This document shows, piece by piece, positions 46,766 to 57,344 of a stretch of DNA of 64,000 nucleotides. Source of the stretch: Cryptomeria japonica (lineage: Eukaryota; Streptophyta; Pinopsida; Cupressales; Cupressaceae); the NCBI RefSeq assembly GCF_030272615.1, contig NC_081405.1, positions 604,918,177 to 604,982,176 on the forward strand. The letters are read 5' to 3'. A program made the translations under genes and the position numbers. The notes below the pieces were generated by a model, which did no database searches, was not told the DNA's origin, and saw nothing but the letters and a program-made list of their open reading frames with translations. The first letter of the stretch is position 1. The number at the start of each line of letters is the position of its first letter.

Positions 46766-47990
46766 TGTTGGCATTTTTGATGATTATGTTGTGATTGTCA
46801 TTGATGGACACACACTTGCTATGAGATCACTTTTTGTATGTATGAGTTATGCTCAACCAGTATTTGTTTCAAACCGGTTTTATGTTATAGTCTTTAGACT
46901 ATCAGTGTCTTGCAGAAAGTGTTTACTGATCTCAAGTGGCATGAGGACCTCAAGCGGTTTGAGGATCTCAAGCGGAACGGAGCAAAGGAACTAGAAGCGA
47001 CAGTTATCATTTTCTCAGTCTTCATTTCTATCAACCGGTAATCTGTTAAACCAGTATTACTTTGAGTTACCAACCGGCAATCGGTAAAGTTTTATAAACC
47101 GGTAATACTCTGTGATGAGTTACCAACTGGTATATCTTTGTGATGCGTTACCATCCACCGACACTTTGATGGTGATTTTGTGTCGTGTTACCAAATGTGT
47201 CTAGATACAATGAACCTAGGAACTTGCAATGTAATCCTATTGGACTGACATGAAATCAGATTCCTTGTAAGGACATCATGTCTAGGGTTTTAATGTTTGT
47301 GTAGCTATTAGGGCTTGAAGTGGTTGATGAGTTCTTGTATGTGCAATCTTAACAAAAAGATCAAGTCTGTGTACTGTAGCAAAGTGTGGATTTACTGAAG
47401 ACTGAAGTAATGCTGAAATGCATTAGCAATAAGCTATCATGGATCTAACCAAGTAGACTGTGCTATTTGCTAGATTATTCACTTGTTGATTACTCACATC
47501 TTTGACAAGTTAGAAACCCTTAACCGGGTAGGCCCAAAAAAGCCTTTGTAAATCCTCTAACAAGGTGATTCACATCTGTGGATCTAAAATCCTCTCACAA
47601 GGTAGTCTTTAATCGGACTTATCTCCTAACAGAGATTGAGATTCTTAACAGGATCTGTTCTGGTAAAGAACATTGTATGACCTTAACCGGTTTGGTTACT
47701 ATTCTACAGATAGTTACTTGTGAGTTTCATCTCACCGTGGTTTTTCCCATTTGGGTTTCCACGTCAAAATCTCTTGTGTTATGGTGATTGTGCTTTTGTG
47801 GGTGAATGCCTTACTTGCTGTTTGGTTTGCATTTGTGTTAACTGGTTTGTTAGTTAAATTGTTATACCGGTTTACTGTTAGACTGATAAAGTGTTTGAGT
47901 ACAGTAATTTTTGGTATACTAAGTCACCCCCCCCCTCTTAGTTTTCATCAAACATATCCTTCTCAAGTCACCTATTACACCTTAATGTGA
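46766..47990 (+). mobile_element. Copia solo LTR
   Basis: Starts TGTTGGCATTTTTGATGATT, the same head type as Copia-1 and Copia-2. Near its end it carries CTCACCGTGGTTTTTCCC (47,731 onward), CTTGTGTTATGGTGATTG, and CACCCCCCCCCTCTTAG near 47,927, in the order seen at the end of the Copia-1 LTR. AACCGG(T) motifs recur inside. No polypurine tract, primer site or coding region adjoins it. TGAGACAT precedes the start (46,758-46,765) and recurs at 47,988-47,995, so GACAT is the likely target duplication. The exact 3' end is uncertain because the base before the right GACAT copy gives GA rather than CA. Confidence 0.7.
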
Positions 47991-48184
47991 GACATTGATT
48001 GAAAAATAGGCACCTCAAAAAGGACATCTCTTCATGTATTTCAAATAAATTATTATATATATATATGCTAGTCACACACGTGGTACAAAATGAAAAACAT
48101 TAAATATATTAAACTACATTCTGTAGAATTATATTATTATATTTAAAATTAAATATAATAATATTTTTTTAATTTTATTTTTTT

Positions 48185-48357
48185 ATCAGTAATGGCACTT
48201 TTTAAGGTGTCAAAACACTATTTCTATTCAAATCCACAAGCACACCAACCGAGCGAAAGTACCAATCTTGTGAACCTAGTAGCCCAACGGGAATTTGAAT
48301 CTTGATGGTGGTTTCACCAAGCAAGTGTTTTAAGCATTGTACTACATGGGTCACCCC
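48185..48357 (-). mobile_element. Possible tRNA-derived SINE
   Basis: The minus strand reads GGGGTGACCCATGTAGTACAA at its start and GATTCAAATTCCCG about 50 bases on. These resemble the A and B boxes of a tRNA-type RNA polymerase III promoter, followed by a unique body (TACTTTCGCTCGGTTGGTGT). No clear target duplication was found. Confidence 0.4.
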
Positions 48358-48802
48358 ATTAAATATAATAATATGATGTTAATATATTAAATATAAAAAA
48401 ATATTATGAATCTATTACAATATTTTAATATAATATTATAATATATTATTATCATATTAATAACAATAATTTATTCATTTTATATATTTAATATAGTATA
48501 ATAGTAATATATAATATTTGTGGAATCTTTAGTGCCAATGATAAGGAGACCAAGGAAGAAATTTTCAAGGATCACTGGAATATGAATGTGGTCAAGGCGT
48601 TACTACACAATAGGCTCATTTATAAATGCTTCCTCACCTATGTGGCTAGGATATTGGGTTCAATGATGTTGGAAATGATCTTTAATGATCACCCACTCAA
48701 GAATGAAAATGAAGAAACTGTCAAGAGGGTCATTCCTTCCATTGTAGTAGAGCCCAAGTGTGGGATGATTTTTGGGATCTTGGATGTTTCTATGATTTAT
48801 TG
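48358..48802. other. AT-rich DNA, nothing recognised
   Basis: Dense ATATTA-type sequence to about 48,520, then a short open frame (48,582-48,803) with no recognisable similarity. Confidence 0.4.
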
Positions 48803-49440
48803 AACCTTAACCCTAACCCTAATCTAAACTTGATTGAACTTTTACCCTAATTAAATCCTAACTCAAATGCGAGGATAATCTTTAATTTAATTAAACGCTA
48901 ATCATAATTGAAACCTAACATTAATTATAAGTATAAATATAGTTATATTTCTAACCCTAATCATAATTCTACTTCTAACCATAACTCTAACCGTAACCTA
49001 ATTTAAACCCTAACTATATTTTAACCCTAACATGAGTTAGTCAAAAAAAAATTGTAGACCCTAATTTTAGTACTAATAATTCAATTGTGACCCTAACCCC
49101 TTTCCCTAGCTCTATTTGACCCCTAACTCTAATGTACTTAAAACCTCATTGTACCCCTAGCTTATCTCTAATTTAATCTTAGCTTTAATTTAACCCTGGA
49201 CCCAATTAAACCTTGACCATAATTGAACCCTAATTCAGGGTTAATCTTCAATTTGATTGAATCCTAACCATAATTGAAACCTAACCCTAATTTATAACTA
49301 ATCATAACCCTAACTTAACTCTAATCCTAAACCTAATTATACTTCTGACCTAACTCTAGTCCTAAATGAATTGAAACCTAATCATAAGACTAACCTTAAT
49401 TAATATCTAACCCTAAGCCTAATTCAATTATTTAAAAAAA
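48803..49440 (+). repeat. Degenerate telomere-like block 1
   Basis: Loose repeats of AACCCTAA, AACCTAA and AACTCTAA, starting AACCTTAACCCTAACCC. The plant telomere unit is CCCTAAA, so this could be a decayed interstitial telomeric tract or an independent CCTAA-rich satellite. Confidence 0.65.
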
Positions 49441-50079
49441 ATACAAAACCAGAAAAGTAGATTTAAAATTATATAAATTCTTTTTCAAAATAATTCAAAT
49501 TTTCAAATTCCAAAATGTAAAATTTAATAAAGTAGGGCATACTATAATTTATGATATTCATTCAAAGCAACTTATTATGTCCACTATACATAGGTACAAT
49601 CTAGAGGGATGCTAAACCATGGTATATAATTTTGAAAAAATGTGAATTCAATTATTTAGATTATTAGTACTTTAGTATTATATAATGATACTTTTCCTCC
49701 CATGACTAATATGCATACATTCATTACCTTCTTTACTTTAATATGACTAATATGCATACATTCATTACCTTCTTTACTTTAATGGACTTCCACATTTGAT
49801 GAAAGTCTTTGTCAAGCACTATGTAAACGTCACATTCTGCTAACTAATTATGAGAATGTACTAAAAATCAACCATAACATCATAATAAAAAAATTTCATA
49901 GTGTAATTTAAGTGAACCATAACATCATAATATAAATATTTCATACTGTAATTTAAGTGAACCATAACATCATAATATAAATATTTCATAATGTAATTTA
50001 TGAGAACCATAACATCATAATATAAATATTTCATACTGTGATTTATGAGAATTACTATAAATAACTTATTTGCTAACCC
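49441..50079 (+). repeat. Spacer with small tandem repeats
   Basis: Contains a 41-bp unit twice (49,702-49,783: ATGACTAATATGCATACATT...) and a 45-bp unit about four times (49,869-50,048: GAACCATAACATCATAATAT...). The 49,441-49,610 part recurs, diverged, at 50,405-50,590. Confidence 0.8.
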
Positions 50080-50400
50080 TAATTCTAGTGTTAATAATTG
50101 AATCCTAGCCTTTACCCTTTCCCTAACTCTAATCCAACCCTAACCCTAATCTACTTAAAACATAATCTTACCCATAATTGAACCCTAATTCTTACCCGTA
50201 ATTGAACCCTAATTCTTACCCCAATTCAAGTTTAATAAACAAATTTATTGAATGCTAACTGTAATTAGAACCTAACCCTAATAATGACCCTAATTTCACT
50301 TAATTTCTATATCTAATTCTAAACCTAACTCCAATCCTAACCCAATTGAAACCTAATAATAAGACTAACCATATTAAACTCTAACCCTGCCCCTAATTGA
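50080..50400 (+). repeat. Degenerate telomere-like block 2
   Basis: Second CCTAA-rich block (CCAACCCTAACCCTAATC near 50,133). It is followed by the same AT-rich sequence that follows block 1, so the two blocks with their flanks form a diverged tandem duplication. Confidence 0.65.
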
Positions 50401-50639
50401 ATCATTTGCAAAAATACAAAACAAAAATTATATTTAAAATTATAGAAAATCCATTACAATATAATTGAAATTTGCAAACTCCAAAACATAAACTTTTACA
50501 AAATAATGCATTCTATAATTTATGAGAATTATTCAAAACCAACTTATTTCTAGACACCATAATTTGGTACAATCTATTGGCATGCTCAACAATGTTAAAT
50601 ACTTTCCATATTATATATTGTTATTTCTATTATTACTAT

Positions 50640-51840
50640 CATTATAATATAATTTTTTTCTTGTTACTAAATAGCTAAACTTTAAATAGCTATTATTTAA
50701 ATGCATTAGCTTAATGAAAATATCAATTAGATAAAAACAAAATCAACTCATAACATAAACAGTTCTACATCATGGGTGACTCTCATTAGATGTCATGGTT
50801 CATTTGTCTTGTATAAAATTGTTTTAGCTCTATTTAAAAAAGTCGAATTACTTTAACTTTGGACCATGAAAATATAAATTAGATAAGTTTTTTTTCAACT
50901 CATAACATAAACAACTACATTATGGGTGACTCTCTCTAGATGTCATGGTTCATTTGTTTGGTATAAAATGATTTTATTATTGTTGTAGCTTTATTTAAAA
51001 ATGTCAAAGTATTTTAACTTGGAACCACTTCTCTCTAAGAACAAGAGCACTACCAATCTTCTTATAACTTCATCAAAATCAATTTTATATTTAATTTAAA
51101 AAAAAAAATCAAACATCATTGTAATAAGCTTTTTTCTTTATTTGTGAGAAAAACAATACTATTATTATCCTTTTCCATTTATTTTTATTTTATTTTGACT
51201 AACACTCATTGATAACAATATTGTTTTGTGAGTAAAGAAATCTTTAACATAGGAAAGAATAATTTTCCATAGGAAAGATCTATTAAGATCCATACGATTT
51301 CAATTGAAAATTTTATTACTCATTTTATTAAGATATGATCAAAAGAATGAACATGTTTATCTATTGACACTAGTGACAAGAAAAAAATTATTTCACCTAT
51401 TTATAAAAATATTATTTTATTCATAACTCATACCAAACAAATTAAATTTTCATGTTATCATAAAGTTTGAAACATTAGATGGATTTGTTTTATTTAAAGA
51501 CAAGTTGTTCTAATATTGTAATTTGAAGTGTAGCAGATTATACAGATTTGGATCTCTTTTCTTCAAATATTTCATAATATCGCCTTTTGTCATTACTTTA
51601 TTCAATTGTAGATGATCTTGTTCAATCATCTCTTTTGGACAGTGAATTTCAAATTTATCTAAAAAAGTCATTAAAATAGGTCATTGATAGTCTATTTTTA
51701 TTTGACTTTCCATACAATACAAGATATTGAATGTTGTTGGAGTGGTGCGACTATCTGATCTAAGTAAATGGTAGCTTACCTATTTAAATTTAAATCTCAC
51801 TCTATATAATCTACAATGAAAATGAAAAGAATATCCATTT
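50640..51840 (-). pseudogene. Decayed duplicate of dioxygenase exon 3 and its 3' flank
   Basis: The segment 51,520-51,735 aligns along its length with exon 3 of the gene at 42,778 (shared GATAGTCTATTTTT, CAATCATCTCTTTTGGACA, CTTCAAATATT). It has lost the frame and the exon's 5' end. Sequence below it (50,660-51,520) matches the gene's 3' flank at about 42,137-42,780. It has an extra local duplication of about 160 bp (50,712-50,870 against 50,871-51,030). Sequence above it (51,780-51,840) matches intron 2 at 43,612-43,664. It arose from a genomic, not an mRNA, copy. Confidence 0.8.
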
Positions 51841-53867
51841 CATCTTTAAGATAGATCATAAAATTATTTGAAACAAATATTATCTATTTTCTTATGACAG
51901 ACGGATGTAAAGATTTCCTAGGGAAAGATTAACATCATCTCCATATGAAGCTTTTCCATTCAAAGACCTCAACTTTTACTGCATGGCTGAAATGGAGAAA
52001 TTTCACTTAGAATTGATCGAATTTGTCTTCTTTTGTTAGTATTAAAAGGGTCGTCAAATTCATGACATCTGACATAAAGATTTGGTAGCCCAGCTCGCAT
52101 GGTCAAATATGTGTGCTGGTCTTTTTCTTTGAAACATTATCACTTCATATATAATATTGATTGTGCTACTATTTTTAATTTCTAATGGTTTTGAAATATT
52201 ATCACTTTATAGGTAATATTGGATGTATTATTTTCTATAGTGTATAATGGTTGTTCTTTTGTCAAAGTATTTATGTAAGAAAAAGTCGTAAGGATTTGGT
52301 AGGGAAGACTGATATTAGATGCACACAAGAGAAGAGTTATAAATAGTTATGATGAGTTGTTATGTAAAATATAAGTGATAAATAATTATAAATATAAGAA
52401 AAAATATTTTGATGATAAGAAATTTTTTCAAAGATTCGAAAGATCTTATTTAAGTTTTTTATTTGTTTTATATATTAGAAAATGAATGATATTAAAATTT
52501 TAAGACTTTGTCACAAGTTTCTTTGCATGTTCTATGACTAAGTCCTAAATAAGTTAAGATATTTAATCTTGCTCGGAAAATCACCTTTTTTATGCTAGTT
52601 ATATTTTCTAAAGATTTATATAATGTGGTGTGCACCATCATAATTGGAGTTAATGTTGTCATCCTTTACTATGGTAGATAATAATTTACAAAGTATAATT
52701 TCATGGGTGATCTATTACAAAAAAAATTCCACAAGATTCTATTTATCACATAGCAATATGTTCACATTTTAATAGACATACCAATTTAAGATACCAAAAC
52801 ATTATCATATAAATATAGTTACATGTAAATCTATCCCGTCATATTTGAGTTCAATTATAATAGTGTGTTGTACTCTTACGCTCATTAGGAAAAGATAAAC
52901 ATAGATACTTCTATCCTTCCAACGTTATCATATAATTATAGTTATGTGTAGATCCATCAGGTCATATTTGAGTTCAATTATAGTAGTGTTCCCTACTCTT
53001 GGTCCCATTAAGTAAAGATAGATTAATATTATTGTATATGACATAGAATACATAATAAATATTTTTATTAGCTCATTAGTATTACTAAAATAAAACAAGA
53101 TGTTATGATAATATACTTATCTAGATGAATGACACATATTAAGATTTCACCTATTATTTGGGGGGGCAACATTATACATGACCATTTAATATATTTTCAA
53201 ATGCTTACATAATCATATTATTTTAAACACAATCAATTTAAAGTTAATAGTTTGAAAATTATTTGTTTTATTTTTTAAAATAGGACATTTATTAGTAGTT
53301 GTGATCTTATATGTGGATTTAATGTCTTATATTTTTATTAGTTCCTACTCGATAGTCTTAATGCATTCATCTAGTTTTTAAAAGTATGGACCAATAGACA
53401 CGAAGAATTAAAATTTATTGACTTTTTTCATAATGCTTTTATTCTTTCAAGTTTTTAAACAATTTGTGAATTCCTTTTATATGTCATTCTATTGGACCAT
53501 AATTATGTATAGTAATATTAGGATAATGTCAACACTTATTGTTTTGTAAAAAAAAGATTCCATTCCAATACTACTATTGAAATGATATAAATATGTTGAC
53601 AATAATGCTATTGTTTTTAAATAGTTCTACATGGTTTACAATAGTGATAGGTGGAGCCATTTTTTTAATACTATTCATTTCAAATTAAAAAATATTTATC
53701 TTTAATAATATATTATATTATAATATTTAATATTAGATTGTATATTATAATTATTATTTTTATAAATAATATTTATTTTAGAAAACTATATAAATATGAC
53801 ATATTTACATGTTAGTTTTTAAAAGAAAATCTATATTTAGAGAAAAAAATTGTTGGCTAATGTTTGT
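51841..53867. other. AT-rich intergenic DNA
   Basis: No gene found. Two similar stretches near 52,800-52,880 and 52,920-53,000 (TTATCATATAA...ATAGTTA, then TCATATTTGAGTTCAATTATA) look like a decayed tandem duplication of about 120 bp. Confidence 0.5.
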
Positions 53868-53998
53868 TTAATAATTATTATTATTATAATAATTATTATT
53901 ATTATAATTATTATTATTATTATAATAATAATAATTATTATAATAATAATTATTATTATAATATTTATTATTATTATAATATTTATTATTATATATTG
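53868..53998. repeat. AT microsatellite (TAATTATTATTA)n
   Basis: About 130 bp made only of A and T in ATT and ATA triplets with switches of strand phase, so it is self-complementary. Confidence 0.85.
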
Positions 53999-54452
53999 AT
54001 TATTTAATAATGTTCTATGTAATCTATTTCATCCCAGTCAAATTATATATTAATATTATTATGTCATTATCATAAAATAGGTCACTTTTGTGTTTTATTT
54101 CTATCTATTTCAAGACTATATGAATGGAATTAATGTTAATCTTTATTTAAAAAATAAGCCTTACATATTGAAACCAATGGAAGAAAAGTGTCTTTTTGAC
54201 ACTTTAATATGATTTGATGGAGAAGACATAAAGAAAGATATATTATTGGATATAATCAATAAGGAATGACAAGATTTTTTGAAGTTTGTAAGTTAGGGTT
54301 GCAAAAATATTGTTAAAGATAAATGCAAGATTTTAGGAAATAGAATTCATTCAAATTAGACCTACACTCCAATGCGTCATTTTTCATCAAATAATTATTT
54401 GACTATAAAGTTTCATCTTACTGTTTCTTTAAATAATTGTTTCACTAAGGTT
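53999..54452. other. AT-rich DNA left of the LINE
   Basis: Nothing recognised. Confidence 0.4.
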
Positions 54453-55232
54453 CACACACTTGGAATTTTTATTTATTACATTGCATTACAATCTCTGCTC
54501 AGTGCGGGTGTCGGTAGGAAAGAGCAGAGAGGTAAAAACCTTTGACCTTTTCCTGAGACATTAAGTCCAGATACAAAAAGACTAGTTATGATTACAATAT
54601 TTGAGATTACATCATAATCAATACAATCTGTCATCCTGAACTGAACCTTCACCTATAGGCCCATAAGATTACCTTTCCCTTCTCTTAATTTGTAGCCAAG
54701 GTCTGCCTACGAGGGACCATTTCTTATCAACAGACTATAAATTCCTTTCCATTGCTATCAGGACACTCGGACTAAATGAAATCTCAGATACCTACAAAAA
54801 ACCTTGAAACCTGCCCTACAACAGACCACTTCATGAATTGTTAGCCAATATATAATACCATATCCAAATTTGCCAAGCGTATTCCCCAGCAGCTACTACA
54901 ACCATCGAACTTTAGTATTCATCTTGATCACAATAAAGTCAGACAGAGAAATAGCATGGCATGGATATGGGAGAAAGGAAATATGTCGTCCAAAAAGATC
55001 TTAAAGTCACATCACTCCTATCAGAAAGCCTTAATCATATTTGATAAGTCAACTTATTTGAGTCACCAAAGAGAATTTTTAAAAACAATTATCCACCTTT
55101 ATACTAGAACCAATCATAACTGAAAGCAGGAAGGAAAAGTATGGGGGGGAAATAGACTTTCCATATCCTTTCTATGCTTCTTAGTTCACTTTCAGAAAAT
55201 AAAATAGAAGCGGTCAACCTCCACACCTTTGC

Positions 55233-55370
55233 CAAAATATAACGCTACATATGAATATATCATCTATGTCATTGAGTATATATGCCTGTTTATATATAAA
55301 TATACGCATACATATAGATATATATTTTTATATATATGTAGATATTTATATATATAAAAGGATGAGAGCA
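55233..55370. repeat. TA-rich microsatellite in the LINE 3' region
   Basis: ATATAT tracts interrupted by single G or C bases, such as ATACGCATACATATAGATAT. Confidence 0.7.
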
Positions 55371-55780
55371 CTGGTACACCCCATAGAGTCAAGAATTGAA
55401 AAATACTATAGGAAGCTTAGTTTTTAGACATAATATGCTTAACCCACAAGTAAGACCCATAAAATCACACAAAAATTCAAATGATTCATTTTATGGTAGA
55501 ATGTGAGAGGAAAGCTATCGAACTAAAGGAAGAAAAATCATATCTAAACCTAGAGAAAATATTAACCTTAATATCCATAAGTCTTTGAAAGTTAAGTTTG
55601 AAATAAAGTAGAAGTATTAATGTAAACCCTTAAGAATAAAAAAACCCAAGACAACAGACTAACTATCCTGCCCGACACCTTCTCGCTCGCATTTCTATTT
55701 CCTTCTTCCCTAAGCTAGTTAGAGAATTATCGAGGCTAATGGCAGGGACAGAAGGGATGTCCATGTCATCCATGACAAAT

Positions 55781-56323
55781 TCAATGTTTTTCAGCTTCAA
55801 GATAGTTGGCTAGCCACTTGTTACTTGATGATTTTCTAACATGCAAAAGCCACATAAGAAAGAAAAAATTCCTTTGCCTAGTCGGATTATAGGCCACAAA
55901 GGCAGCCATATCTTCAATTTCCAGGATTGGAAATCTAGGCACTGGGTTATTCATCTATATAAGTATATCATAATTGCGGGGCTTTGGTATAGTTAACGCC
56001 TCATCAATATTGACAACCACCCTCTCAAGTTCGCCCAGCAAGTCTTTCTTGAAGACACTTCTACAAAATTTTATCACCACATCCCTATCCTTCTCATAAT
56101 GCATAGCCACCACTAAGAACATAGCAGCAATATCAGAATTAGCCCTAGTGTGGTCCTCATTCTTGATATATTCCTCCCCAAGAATTTTCATGACCACCTT
56201 GATAACCAGGGCCTTTGGTAAGACCAGTATGCCTTTCAGTCTATCTTCTGTAATTTCCCTTGTAAAAGACATTTGACACTTGAGCCTTATAAGCCTTAGT
56301 GGAGTATCCATAAAGAGCTTCAA
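55781..56323 (-). pseudogene. Unidentified 180-codon reading frame in the LINE 3' region
   Basis: An open frame from 56,323 to TGA at 55,781 with a single TAG at 55,955-55,957. It encodes a charged, mostly soluble protein with helix-like stretches (GILVLPKALVIKVVMKILGE, DIAAMFLVVAMHYEKDRDVV, FCRSVFKKDLLGELERVV). After the stop it continues MNNPVPRFPILEIEDMAAFV. I do not recognise the family. It lies downstream of the RNase H domain yet inside the LINE's target duplication. It may be a captured host fragment, an extra LINE frame, or chance. Confidence 0.4.
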
Positions 56324-56679
56324 GTTTCTTAGATGACCATCTACTCAAAACAAAGCCTTTACTTATATTAATTGAGTTTTAATGGGCGCCAAAAAATACA
56401 CCTCATATATCTTGGTAAAGGACCGATTTGATCGCTAAAGAGTATCAGAGGAGCAAGGATAAAGGGTCACGATGCAGGTTAGACAATCTCCAAGATCAAG
56501 GTAATAAATACCACCGCCATTAGTTAAGCGAGCTTCTTAGTAATAGCTGGCTCATACAGCAATGGAAGTCACCTCATCAATTCTAAGTGTGTCGCCAGAG
56601 AAGGCAATACTCAAGATAATGAGCTGACAAGATGATGACATAATAATATGTCTAAAGGCATTTAACTGCCCCTTTAAAC

Positions 56680-57060
56680 TCGTTAATATGTCTATAGATG
56701 ATCGATACCATATCTATGAAATACTATATAAATACATCCATATATTTACATATACACCTATTAATATATAAATGGATCTAACAACAATAATATCATTTAT
56801 GCATATCTATATATAATATTTATATGTGTATATTAATATATATATACATCCATACATATATATATATATATGTATATATATTTATATATCTGTATGTCCA
56901 TATATATATCCATATCCATATATATATAAATTCTTGCAATAGATGGCTCCGAGTATATTAAAAATTAAATATGTAAATATATGTGTATATATATAAATAT
57001 TTCAATATATAATAATGTATATATATGTATATAAATGTATATAAGCACATATACAAATGT
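56680..57060. repeat. TA-rich microsatellite tract
   Basis: Long run of ATATATA, TACATATA and TATCCATATA variants between the RNase H domain and the 180-codon frame. Confidence 0.8.
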
Positions 57061-57344
57061 TTCACTGAGTTTTTATCGTGAATACCTCTGATATTCATCA
57101 TCAAAGAGATGAAGAAGAGGACCATGCTCTGATATCCAGCATGTCTTAGTATATTCAAGATTTAGGAAATGCAAGATAAAATTACTCTACATCCTTCGAC
57201 CTAACCTTAACCATCTATCAATGAAGAAACCTTGTTCCACTTAAAGGGGACGCTGGGGGATACCATAACCTAACTTACAGGGAACAAAATCCTAAGAGTC
57301 TAAACCTTGTAGTAGATTCTTAGGACAAGAGGAAGGGCTCTATC

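Noticed and set aside
47578-47990. Plus-strand frames of 69 and 79 codons
   Set aside because: Lie in the Copia solo LTR; no similarity.
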